Positions 27,957 through 35,876 of a stretch of 64,000 nucleotides of DNA are shown in pieces. The notes beneath the pieces are model-generated. The model had not been told where the DNA came from, ran no database searches, and saw only the letters and a program-made list of their open reading frames with translations. Origin of the DNA: Mesorhizobium sp. 65-26 (GTDB taxonomy: Bacteria; Pseudomonadota; Alphaproteobacteria; Rhizobiales; Rhizobiaceae). The stretch's first letter is position 1; each line of letters starts with the position of its first letter. The translations under genes were made by a program, and so were the position numbers. The stretch lies in the NCBI GenBank assembly GCA_001899205.1, contig MKVL01000025.1:310001-374000 (forward strand), read 5' to 3'.

Positions 27957-27985
27957 GGCAATTGTCAATCGTGTTGACAATTGCC
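27957..27985. promoter_or_regulatory. perfect inverted repeat, operator with divergent -35 boxes
   Basis: GGCAATTGTCAA (27957-27968) and its exact complement TTGACAATTGCC (27974-27985) flank a 5-base spacer, between mtnK and the ABC importer. Each arm contains a consensus TTGACA -35 box, one for each direction (27974-27979 rightward, 27968-27963 leftward), with weak -10 candidates about 16-17 bases beyond. One bound dimer could therefore block both operons. No regulator gene adjoins; the binder is unknown. Confidence 0.7.
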
Positions 27986-28021
27986 GATGCAGCCCATAGC
28001 GTCATGGTCAGGGAGGAACGA

Positions 28022-29533
28022 ATGGGCGCAGATGCCGTGTTCCGTGTGGAGGGCCTGAGGAAATCCTTCGGCCAGAACGAGGTGCTTGGCGGCATCTCGG
28101 TTGAATTGCATGCGGGCGAGGTAACCGTGCTGATGGGCGCCAACGGCGCCGGCAAGTCCACCCTGGTCAAGATCATCAGCGGCGTCTACGAACGCGGCGG
28201 CGGCACGATGCGGCTTGCCGGGCAGGCCTTCGATCCCAGGACGCCCGCCGAAGCCATCCGCGCCGGTGTCGTCACCGTCCACCAGAACATCAATGACGGC
28301 GTGGTGGCCGATCTCGACGTCGCCACCAACCTGACGCTCGACCGGCTGAGCGGCAAGGGCGCCTCGACGCTGTTCAAGCCTGCCAGCATCCGTGCCCAGG
28401 CCAGGGCGGTCGCCGATCGCATGGGGCTGGCCCTCGACCTCAAGGCTCGCGTCAGCGATCTCTCGCTGGCGGACCGGCAGATGGTGGCGATCGCGCGGGC
28501 CATGGCGCATCAGCCCAAGGTGCTGATCCTCGACGAGCCGACCTCGTCGCTGTCGAGCGCGGAGGCCGACCGGCTGTTTTCGCTGATCGACCGGCTGCGC
28601 GGGCAGGGCGTCGCCATCCTCTACATCTCGCACCGCATGTCCGACATCAGGCGGCTTGCCGACCGGATCGTGTCGATGCGCGATGGCGTCATCTCCGGCG
28701 CCTTCGACCGCAAGCCGCTCGATTATGAGGGCGCGGTCAACGCCATGCTCGGCCGCAAGATCCATCTCGACCGGGTCGTAGCCAGAAGCTCGGCAAGCGC
28801 CGTTTTCACCGCGGAAGGTCTGCGGATCGCGCAAGGGTCGAAACCGATCTCCATGACGCTCGGCGCCGGCGAGGTGGTGGCGATCACCGGCCTGGTCGGC
28901 GTCGGCAAGACGGCGCTGGCCGAAACACTGTTCGGTGTGCGCAGGCCGCTGGCAGGCACGATGCGCATGGACGACAAGCCTTATGCGCCGGGATCGGCGC
29001 GCGAGGCGATCGCCGCCGGTGTCTTTCTCGTCGCCAAGGATCGCGCGGAGAGCGGCATCGTCGGTGACTTCAACATCGAGCGCAACATCAGCCTGCCGTT
29101 CCTCAAGCGCATGTCCGGCCTCGGCGTCATGAAGAAGCGCGCCGAACGGGCCGTCGCCCGCCGCCAGATCGACGAACTCGGCATCGTCTGCCGCTCGGAA
29201 AAGGACGAGCTCTCGGCGCTGTCTGGCGGCAACCAGCAGAAGGTCATGGTGGCGCGCTGGATGTCGCAGGCCTCGCGCCTGTTCATCCTCGACGAGCCTT
29301 TCCAAGGCGTCGATATCTCGGCCCGGCGCGATATCGCGGCCAAGCTGAGGGCGAGCGCCGACGGCCGCGCCACGCTCATCTTCGTCACCGAGATCGACGA
29401 GGCGCTGGAGACCGCAGACCGCATCCTGGTGATGTCGGAACACACGATCGTCGGCGAGCACAGGAACGCCGATATCGACCTCGACCGCCTGTTGGCCGAA
29501 GTGGCCGGCGGGCCGCTGCACGGCGCGGCGTGA
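28022..29533 (+). CDS. ribose-type sugar ABC transporter ATPase (RbsA-like)
   Basis: 503-residue double ATPase. In the first half Walker A is GANGAGKST (near residue 45), the signature is a degenerate LSLADRQMVAIARAM and Walker B VLILDEPTS. In the second half Walker A is degenerate (GLVGVGKTALAE), the signature is LSGGNQQKVMVARW and Walker B LFILDEPFQGVD. This asymmetry is normal for the CUT2 family. It energises the permease and binding protein that follow. The ATG at 28022 follows GGGAGGAACGA; the frame remains open upstream through the palindrome, which cannot be coding. Its divergence from mtnKA suggests methylthioribose or a related 5-substituted ribose as cargo. Confidence 0.94.
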   Translation: MGADAVFRVEGLRKSFGQNEVLGGISVELHAGEVTVLMGANGAGKSTLVKIISGVYERGGGTMRLAGQAFDPRTPAEAIRAGVVTVHQNINDGVVADLDVATNLTLDRLSGKGASTLFKPASIRAQARAVADRMGLALDLKARVSDLSLADRQMVAIARAMAHQPKVLILDEPTSSLSSAEADRLFSLIDRLRGQGVAILYISHRMSDIRRLADRIVSMRDGVISGAFDRKPLDYEGAVNAMLGRKIHLDRVVARSSASAVFTAEGLRIAQGSKPISMTLGAGEVVAITGLVGVGKTALAETLFGVRRPLAGTMRMDDKPYAPGSAREAIAAGVFLVAKDRAESGIVGDFNIERNISLPFLKRMSGLGVMKKRAERAVARRQIDELGIVCRSEKDELSALSGGNQQKVMVARWMSQASRLFILDEPFQGVDISARRDIAAKLRASADGRATLIFVTEIDEALETADRILVMSEHTIVGEHRNADIDLDRLLAEVAGGPLHGAA

Positions 29534-29603
29534 GGCCGGGAGCATTCGCATGGAGTGGAACGGGAATGAGCTTATGTCGGACAGCCGCGCGGCGGGGCGC
29601 TGA

Positions 29604-30596
29604 ATGATGCGCGACCATGCCATCCGCTACGGCTTCATCGTCCTGCTCGTCGGGCTGATCGCTTATTTCGCGATCGCCGCGGACGGGTTCGTCTCGCCCC
29701 AGAGCGCGGTCTTCATCTTCCAGTCGGTGGCGATCACCGGCGTGCTGGCGCTCGGCGTCACCGCCACGCTCGTCGTCGGCGGCTTCGACCTGTCGATCGG
29801 ATCGGTCGCGACATCGGCGATGATGGCTGCTTCCTATGCCATGGTGGTGCTGGAGCAGAACGCCGTCGTCGCCGTCATCGCCTGCCTGGTCATCGGCGTC
29901 CTCGTCGGCCTCATCAACGGCTGGCTGATCGTCTACATGCGCGTGCCCGACCTGCTCGCGACGCTCGGCATGATGTTCCTGCTGCTCGGCCTGCAGCGTA
30001 TCCCGACCGAGGGGCGCTCGATCGCCACCGGCATGACGATGCCCGACGGTTCGGTCGCCAACGGCAAGTTCTCGGAAGCCTTCCTGGCGCTCGGCCGCCA
30101 CCGCATCGACTTCTTCATCCCGAACCTCATTCCGGTCTCGGTTGTGGTGCTGGTCGTGCTGGCCGTGCTGATCTGGTTCTTCCTCGAATACACCCGCTTC
30201 GGCCGCATGATGTACGCCGTCGGCAGCAACGAGAGGGCCGCCGAACTCGCCGGCGCGCCTGTCAAGGCATACAAAATCTGGGCCTATGTCATTTCGGGAG
30301 TTTTTGCCTCGATCGGCGGCATTTTGCTCGCCGCCCGACTTGGACGCGGCGATATCGCCTCGGGTAATAATCTGTTGCTCGACGCTGTCGCCGCGGCGCT
30401 CATCGGCTACGCGGTGCTCGGCGCCGCCAAGCCCAACGCCTTCGGAACGGCTGTCGGCGCGGTGTTCGTCGGCGTGCTGCTGCAGGGCCTGACGATGATG
30501 AACGCCCCTTACTACACGCAGGATTTCGTCAAGGGCGCGGTTCTCGTCGTCGCCCTTGTCTTCACCTTCGCCCTTTCCGGCAGGGGCAGGAAATAG
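29604..30596 (+). CDS. ribose-type sugar ABC transporter permease (RbsC-like)
   Basis: 330-residue inner-membrane permease with eight to ten hydrophobic segments. LVVGGFDLSIGSVATSAMM and the cytoplasmic coupling loop region FGRMMYAVGSNERAAELAGAPVKAYK are the typical CUT2 permease signatures. It forms the channel with the ATPase 70 bases upstream. Two adjacent ATGs are possible starts; the first directly follows a TGA. Confidence 0.93.
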   Translation: MMRDHAIRYGFIVLLVGLIAYFAIAADGFVSPQSAVFIFQSVAITGVLALGVTATLVVGGFDLSIGSVATSAMMAASYAMVVLEQNAVVAVIACLVIGVLVGLINGWLIVYMRVPDLLATLGMMFLLLGLQRIPTEGRSIATGMTMPDGSVANGKFSEAFLALGRHRIDFFIPNLIPVSVVVLVVLAVLIWFFLEYTRFGRMMYAVGSNERAAELAGAPVKAYKIWAYVISGVFASIGGILLAARLGRGDIASGNNLLLDAVAAALIGYAVLGAAKPNAFGTAVGAVFVGVLLQGLTMMNAPYYTQDFVKGAVLVVALVFTFALSGRGRK

Positions 30597-30641
30597 GATT
30601 TCGACCGGGGCATATTGAACAGAAAAACGGAGGAAAACCAC

Positions 30642-31694
30642 GTGAGCATCACAAGAAGACTTCTAGGGAAGGCCGCGCTCGGCCTCGCCGGCGCGGCGCT
30701 GCTTATGCAGGGGACTGCACTGGCCGCCGAGCGTCCGGCGCCGTTCGACAAGCCGGGCGTCAAGATCGCGCTGGTGCGCTATCTCTCGACGGGTGACTTC
30801 TTTCAGGCCTATCTCTCCGGCGTCGAGGCCCAGGCCAAGGCGCTCGGCGTCGACCTGCGCGTGCTCGACAGCCGCCAGGACGCCGCGCTTCAGGCCGACA
30901 TGGTCGACCAGGCCATCGCGCTCGGCGTGCAGGGCATCATCATCCAGCACGGCCTGACGGAATCGATGAAGGACGCCGCCCAGCGCGCCGTTGACGCCGG
31001 CATCAAGGTCGTCGCCTTCGACGTCAACGTCGAGAACCCGAAGATCCCGCAGATCGAGCAGTCCGACCGCGACCTGGCGCGCCTCGCGCTCGAACAGGCG
31101 GTCAAGGACAATGGCGACAGCTGGAAGGCCGGCTATGTCTATGTCGCCGGTATCGCGCCGCTCGACCGCCGCAACGAAACCTGGGTCGACGTGAAGAAGA
31201 AGAACGCCGGCATCAGCGAGGTCGCCATGTTCGGCACGCTCGACAACCCGATCGCCAACTCCGTCGCCAACCAGGCGCGTTCGGTGCTGCAGGCGCATCC
31301 CGACATCAACGTCATGTTCGCCCCCTATGACGAGTTCGCCAAGGGCGTGAAGATCGCCGTCGACGAGGCCGGCCTGAACAAGAAGATCAAGATCTATTCG
31401 GCCGATATCTCGACGTCGGACATCTCCGCCATGCGCGAGCCGGACAGCGCCTGGGCTGCCACCGCCGCCACCAACCCGGCCGTCGTCGGCCAGGTCTCGG
31501 TGCGCGCGCTGGCCCAGCTTCTCGCCGGCGAGGATCCCGGCCACAACGTCATCGTGCCGCCGACGCTGATCACCCAGAAGGAGCTCGTCGACAAGGACAT
31601 CAAGAACATGGAGGACCTGTCGGCCAAGTTGCCGCAGTTCGCCCATGCCGATGTCGCCATGCCGGCCTGGATGCCAAATCCGAACGCCAAGTAA
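30642..31694 (+). CDS. ribose-type sugar ABC transporter binding protein (RbsB-like)
   Basis: 350-residue periplasmic binding protein of the LacI/ribose-binding fold with a cleavable signal (ITRRLLGKAALGLAGAALLMQGTALA). Two Rossmann-like lobes are visible: VKIALVRYLSTGDFFQAYLSG with DMVDQAIALGVQGIIIQHG, then KAGYVYVAGIAPLDRR and NVMFAPYDEFAKGVKIAV. A GTG start at 30642 was chosen because GGAGGA sits 7 bases upstream; a TTG nine codons earlier is unsupported. It completes the importer operon and is followed by a strong terminator. Confidence 0.93.
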   Translation: MSITRRLLGKAALGLAGAALLMQGTALAAERPAPFDKPGVKIALVRYLSTGDFFQAYLSGVEAQAKALGVDLRVLDSRQDAALQADMVDQAIALGVQGIIIQHGLTESMKDAAQRAVDAGIKVVAFDVNVENPKIPQIEQSDRDLARLALEQAVKDNGDSWKAGYVYVAGIAPLDRRNETWVDVKKKNAGISEVAMFGTLDNPIANSVANQARSVLQAHPDINVMFAPYDEFAKGVKIAVDEAGLNKKIKIYSADISTSDISAMREPDSAWAATAATNPAVVGQVSVRALAQLLAGEDPGHNVIVPPTLITQKELVDKDIKNMEDLSAKLPQFAHADVAMPAWMPNPNAK

Positions 31695-31713
31695 GGCCAG
31701 GCCTCACGCCAGG

Positions 31714-31747
31714 GAAAAGAGCGGTCCTCGGACCGCTCTTTTTGTTT
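31714..31747. terminator. intrinsic terminator after the sugar importer operon
   Basis: AAAAGAGCGGTCC pairs with GGACCGCTCTTTT and continues into a T-rich tail (TTTTTGTTTT). The A-run on the left gives a shorter T-run on the opposite strand, so it can also serve the converging peptidase gene. Confidence 0.9.
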
Positions 31748-31816
31748 TGATCGCTATGAAACCTTCCACCGACCGGCTGGCACCACGGAGCCGGGCTTGC
31801 CGGTATCTCCGCTGTC

Positions 31817-32431
31817 TCAAGGGCCGATCGCGACGCCGCGATTGGCGAAGAAGCGGTCGAATGCCGCAAGCGGCAGCACCACGTCGGCCTGGCTCTTCCG
31901 CTCGTGGCCGGACGGGTTGTGGAAGCGGATTGCGTCCGGCGCGGCCGCCGTCACCAGCACCAGGTGTCCGCCCTTCGCGGGCGGCTCGCGATCGGGCCAG
32001 CGGATCGAGGGGTGCACCGAGGCGATGAAGAACCGCCATTTCGAGAGTATGTCGGGAATGGTCGTGACATCGATCTTCGTCATCGTTTCCGCCGCAAGGC
32101 CGAAACGCTCGCCGACGAATGTCACGAAGGGCGCGTAGATCAACCCTTTTATCGAACCATTGGCCGCGTCGACCACATAGCCGCCATAGCTCGTGCAGGC
32201 ACGCGCCAGATCCAGTGTCGGATGAATCTCGCCGCGCGCCGCCAGGATCATCTTCAGGCAGGCCATGCCGCAGACATTGACGGCCCAACGCGCATAGTCC
32301 TCGACCGTCTCCGCTCCCGAATTGCGCCACAGCGGATCGCGATGCAGCGCCGCCGGGCCCTCGGCCAGCAGCGGCAGGGTCATGTCCGGCGTTTCCCATT
32401 GGCTGAAAAAGGGGACTTCGCTGCGCTGCAT
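31817..32431 (-). CDS. C39-like papain-fold cysteine peptidase
   Basis: 204-residue protein without signal peptide. The nucleophile region NVCGMACLKMIL, the histidine region KGGHLVLVTAA and the FHNPSG block give a Cys-His-Asn/Asp order typical of peptidase C39-like domains. Unlike bacteriocin-processing C39 proteins, it has no ABC transporter domains. The substrate is unknown. AGGAATCAGC precedes the ATG. It lies between the ribose-type importer and the aldolase/dehydrogenase; whether it belongs to either system cannot be told. Confidence 0.7.
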   Translation of the reverse strand: MQRSEVPFFSQWETPDMTLPLLAEGPAALHRDPLWRNSGAETVEDYARWAVNVCGMACLKMILAARGEIHPTLDLARACTSYGGYVVDAANGSIKGLIYAPFVTFVGERFGLAAETMTKIDVTTIPDILSKWRFFIASVHPSIRWPDREPPAKGGHLVLVTAAAPDAIRFHNPSGHERKSQADVVLPLAAFDRFFANRGVAIGP

Positions 32432-32578
32432 GCTGATTCCTGTCCGGCTTGCTCAACCTGCGCGCCACCACGCCACGCGCTCGGGCATCCGGCAAGCAGG
32501 ATCGACGCGGATCCTGGCCGGAATGTGTGCCGCGCGGGGAAAAGAGCTGCCGTGGCAGCACTTTCCCCCGGGATTTCG

Positions 32579-34633
32579 TCAGCGCAGCGCCGCCGCGATG
32601 TTGCCGCCGTCCACCGTCGTCACGTCGGCGGTGGTGCGCTCGGCCAGCGCGTGGTGCAGGAAGGCCTGCGCCACGTCCTGCGCGGTCACTTCCTGGCCGA
32701 GCAGGTTGCCGGACATGTATTCCTTCTCAGACACGCCGCGCGCGCCGGAACGGCTGGCGATCATGGCGTCGGTCAGCAGGCCGGAGCGGATGCGGTCGGC
32801 GTTGACCGCGTTGGAGCGGATGCCGTGCGCGCCGTAATCCAGCGCGTATTGGCGCGACAGGAACAGGGTCGCGGCCTTCGGCAGTCCATAGGCGCCGAAT
32901 TTCGGGCCCGGATTGACCGCCTGCTTGGAGGTGTTGAACAGGAGCACGCCGCCTGTGCCTTGTTCCAGCATGATGCGCACCGCGTTCTGCGCGACCGACT
33001 GGTGGGCGAAGAAGTTGAGCTCGAAGCTCTTGCGCAGCAGCGCGTCGTCGATCTCGCCGATCCTGCCTTCCCAGGCCGCGCCGGCATTGGAGACGACGAT
33101 GTCGACGCCGCCATAGACGGCGACCGCCTTGTCGAAGGCAGCGCGAACCTGCTTCGGATCGGTGACGTCGGCGCCGACGCCGATCGAATTGTTGCCGGCC
33201 TTCTTCGCCGCTTCGGCAGCCTTGTCTGGGTCGAGGTCGACGACGACGGCATGCGCGCCGGTGTCGGCGAACAGCTTGGCGGTGGCCGCTCCGATTGCGC
33301 CCGCTCCACCGGTCACCAGCACCACCTGGCCGGTGAGCGGCTTCGGCTTGTTGGAGGCGAGCTTGGCCTGCTCCAGCGACCAGTATTCGAGCGGGAAGAG
33401 GTCGGCCTTGGACAGGGGCTGGAAGCGCCCCACGGCCTCGGCCCCGCGCACGGCTTCGATCCACATCTCGCCGACGTCGGAGGCGATCCTGGCGTCCTTC
33501 AGCGTACGGCCATGGCCGAACATGCCCAGGCCGGGGACCAGCGTCAGTCGCGGCATCGGATCGAGCATGGTGCGCTTGACGTCGTCGAGCGCGTCGTTGG
33601 TCTCGAAGTAGGCGCGATAGTCGTCGGCGAAGGCCTGTACATGGTCGCGGATGGTTGCCTTGTAGTCGCCGATCCTGTCGGCATCCGGCGCCGGCACCGC
33701 CATCGGGCCGGTCTTGATGCGGATCGACAGGTCCGGCGTCGACACGCCGCGTCCGGCGAGCGCGGCGATGTCGGCCGAGTTTATAAAGTCGACGATCGCA
33801 TCGGAGGTGCGGAAGTCGCTGATCATGCGGTCGAAGCGGCCCTCGCCCCGCGCCACGGCCACGGCGCCGCGCAGCGTCGGCGCGATCTCGGCCGGCTTGG
33901 CGAGCCTGGCCGGCAGCGCCGCTTTCGCGCCCGGCGCCTTGCCATGCTTGGCGACATAGTCCTCGGCGACGTTCACATAGTGGATCATGCGATCGTAGGC
34001 CTGCCGGGCATCGTCGCCGAAGGTGAAGATGCCGTGCTTGTCGAGGATCAGGCCCTCGACGCTCGGGTCGGCGTCATAGACATCGGCCGCGACCTTCGCC
34101 AGGTCGAAGCCCGGCTTGATGTAGGGCACGTAGCCCATCTTGTCGCCGAACACCGTCTTGATCAGCGCCTTGCTGTCTTCCTGGTCGACGATCGCGAGGA
34201 TGGCGGTCGAATGGGTATGGTCGACGAATTTGTGCGGCAGGAAAGCGTGCAGCAGGGTCTCGACCGACGGATTGGGGGAGGAGGGATCGATGAGATTGGC
34301 GCGCTGCAGCGCCACCATGTCTTCGTCGGAGAGCCTGGCGAGGCCGCGCGCCTTGAGCAGCGCCCCCATCTTCACCGCCGGCAATCCCTGCGGCTCGATG
34401 ACCGCCATGTCCCAGCCCGAGCCCTTGACGCACAGCACGTCCCACTCGTCGCCGACGAGGTCGGTGGTCCTGGTCTTGCAGGAGGTGTTGCCGCCGCCGT
34501 GCAGCACCAGGCGCGGGTCGCCGCCGAGAAGGCGGGTCGTATAGACGCGCAGCGCGAGGTCGCGGCTGACGCCCTTCTTCGCGTAGTCGGCAACGAGTTT
34601 TTCCGCGTCGCCATCGTTCCACAGGTTCTTCAT
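32579..34633 (-). CDS. bifunctional class II aldolase / short-chain dehydrogenase (RhaD-like)
   Basis: 684-residue fusion. Residues about 1-400 are a class II aldolase/adducin domain (LHGGGNTSCK; metal histidines in FVDHTHSTAI and the DKHGIFTFG block). Residues about 430-684 are an NAD-binding short-chain dehydrogenase (VLVTGGAGAIGAATAKLF, VSNAGAAWEG, catalytic Tyr in GAYGLPKAA). Rhizobial homologues are called rhamnulose-1-phosphate aldolase/lactaldehyde dehydrogenase. No other rhamnose gene is present, whereas mtnK and mtnA are 6 kb away, so cleavage of another 1-phospho-ketose to dihydroxyacetone phosphate and an aldehyde is an alternative. The ATG has only a weak upstream ribosome site; a SorC regulator lies 83 bases upstream. 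Confidence 0.9.
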   Translation of the reverse strand: MKNLWNDGDAEKLVADYAKKGVSRDLALRVYTTRLLGGDPRLVLHGGGNTSCKTRTTDLVGDEWDVLCVKGSGWDMAVIEPQGLPAVKMGALLKARGLARLSDEDMVALQRANLIDPSSPNPSVETLLHAFLPHKFVDHTHSTAILAIVDQEDSKALIKTVFGDKMGYVPYIKPGFDLAKVAADVYDADPSVEGLILDKHGIFTFGDDARQAYDRMIHYVNVAEDYVAKHGKAPGAKAALPARLAKPAEIAPTLRGAVAVARGEGRFDRMISDFRTSDAIVDFINSADIAALAGRGVSTPDLSIRIKTGPMAVPAPDADRIGDYKATIRDHVQAFADDYRAYFETNDALDDVKRTMLDPMPRLTLVPGLGMFGHGRTLKDARIASDVGEMWIEAVRGAEAVGRFQPLSKADLFPLEYWSLEQAKLASNKPKPLTGQVVLVTGGAGAIGAATAKLFADTGAHAVVVDLDPDKAAEAAKKAGNNSIGVGADVTDPKQVRAAFDKAVAVYGGVDIVVSNAGAAWEGRIGEIDDALLRKSFELNFFAHQSVAQNAVRIMLEQGTGGVLLFNTSKQAVNPGPKFGAYGLPKAATLFLSRQYALDYGAHGIRSNAVNADRIRSGLLTDAMIASRSGARGVSEKEYMSGNLLGQEVTAQDVAQAFLHHALAERTTADVTTVDGGNIAAALR

Positions 34634-34716
34634 CTTGGATTGTCCGGTTGCTGACTTGATAGGGTGAAACGGGAAAGCCACGACATCCTGATGACAGGGC
34701 GCGGCGGTGCTTTCTT

Positions 34717-35682
34717 CTAGGATGCCTTTTCGCTTGCCGGCGCGGCATGTTCGAGGAGGCGCTCGGCCATGCGCGCGCCGATCACCAGATGCGTGCAGAG
34801 CCCGCCGGCGATCGCCGCCAGCAGCGGCTCGTACTTGCTGTCCTCCTGCACCACCATCAGCCGCTTCTCGATGGCGCGTAGCGACGACAGCTCTGCCGAA
34901 ATGACACGCTTGTTGTAGCTGCAGTCGAGCACGGTGCCGCTGCCATCTATGACCTGCCCGGCGATGACGCCGGCGGCGCCTTCCTTGCGCAGCGCGGCCA
35001 TCTCGTCCGGTGTCAGCGCGCCGCATTTGACCAGATGGCTCTCGGCATCGACCGCGCCGACGGAATAGAGCGCGAGATCGCAGTCGCTGATGCCGGACAG
35101 TTGTTCGCGGATGACCGGTTCGGCGCGCAGCGCCCGCGCCAGTTCTTCCGTCGACAGCACCAGCGGCGCGTAGAAATTCAGCCCCTTGGCGTTGAGCCTG
35201 CGCGCGATTTCCATCGTGCACTGGTCGGGGCGGTAGGAGTAGGGCGCGCCGAGATTGCCGCAAAGCTGCACCACCGTGACATCCTGCAAATCGGCATAGG
35301 ACATGATGTCGGCGATGGTGTAGACGGTGCGGCCCCAGGCGACGCCGATGCGGTCGCCCTTCTTGACCAGTTCGAGAAAAACGCTTGCCGCCAGAACCGC
35401 GATGTCCGTCGACGGATCGGCGGCATAGGCATTTTCGGGCGCGATCCAGACGGCATCGAGCCTCAAGGCGTCCTCGAGCTTTCGCGCCATCACGTCGTCG
35501 GTGAAAAGCTGCGTCGAGGTCGATATGTTGACGATGCCGGTCTCGCGCGCCTTGCGCAGGTACATGGCCACGGAGGCGCGCGAAATCTTGAGCTGGGTCG
35601 CCACCTCGTCCTGCCGCAGGCCATGGGCATAGTAAAGCCAGGCGGCCTTGTGGATGAGCTGTTCTGCCGGTCGGATCGCCAT
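34717..35682 (-). CDS. SorC/DeoR-like (LsrR-type) sugar-responsive regulator
   Basis: 321-residue regulator with a short N-terminal helix-turn-helix (about 8-50; LRQDEVATQLKISRASVAMYLRKARETG) and a long C-terminal phosphosugar-binding domain with NagB-like fold (GVAWGRTVYTIADIM; GALTPDEMAALRKEGAAGVIAG). SorC proteins usually sense a phosphorylated intermediate and are tetramers. It precedes the aldolase/dehydrogenase on the same strand and probably controls it. GGAGACGGC before the ATG supports the start. Confidence 0.91.
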   Translation of the reverse strand: MAIRPAEQLIHKAAWLYYAHGLRQDEVATQLKISRASVAMYLRKARETGIVNISTSTQLFTDDVMARKLEDALRLDAVWIAPENAYAADPSTDIAVLAASVFLELVKKGDRIGVAWGRTVYTIADIMSYADLQDVTVVQLCGNLGAPYSYRPDQCTMEIARRLNAKGLNFYAPLVLSTEELARALRAEPVIREQLSGISDCDLALYSVGAVDAESHLVKCGALTPDEMAALRKEGAAGVIAGQVIDGSGTVLDCSYNKRVISAELSSLRAIEKRLMVVQEDSKYEPLLAAIAGGLCTHLVIGARMAERLLEHAAPASEKAS

Positions 35683-35699
35683 GCCGTCTCCTCGATTTT

Positions 35700-35728
35700 G
35701 ACATTAGTCACGGCGGTCGACAAAAGTC
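35700..35728. promoter_or_regulatory. paired GAC-N4-GTC boxes upstream of the SorC gene
   Basis: GACATTAGTC (35700-35709) and GACAAAAGTC (35719-35728) are 19 bp apart, within 50 bases of the SorC start. Together with the surrounding CGATTTTGAC and GTCAAATCG they form a larger imperfect inverted repeat. A tetrameric SorC protein could bind both boxes. This site differs from the palindrome at 27957. Confidence 0.45.
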
Positions 35729-35876
35729 AAATCGGGCGAAAAGAGCATGAGATGCTCAGCCGGCGGGCAAATTGAGATCGCCATTGTAGCGAAAGCGCCC
35801 TCTCATGCCATCGTCGATGGTGACGGCCGGATCGGCAATGTTTAGAAGGTCCTGAGGAACCACCGGGGAGGACGGG

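Noticed and set aside
27962..28021. Upstream extension of the sugar-importer ATPase to an earlier start
   Set aside because: The extension would lie inside the perfect inverted repeat and its -35 boxes and lacks a ribosome site, while the ATG at 28022 has GGGAGGA.
32579..34633. Rhamnose catabolic operon
   Set aside because: Only the aldolase/dehydrogenase resembles rhamnose enzymes; no rhamnose isomerase, kinase, mutarotase or DeoR-type rhaR is present, so a rhamnose assignment is not supported by context.
31904..34654. Open frame of more than 900 codons on the plus strand opposite the C39-like and aldolase/dehydrogenase genes
   Set aside because: It is a GC-rich antisense shadow: composition is dominated by Arg, Gly, Ala, Asp and His with no domain, while the opposite strand has full family matches.
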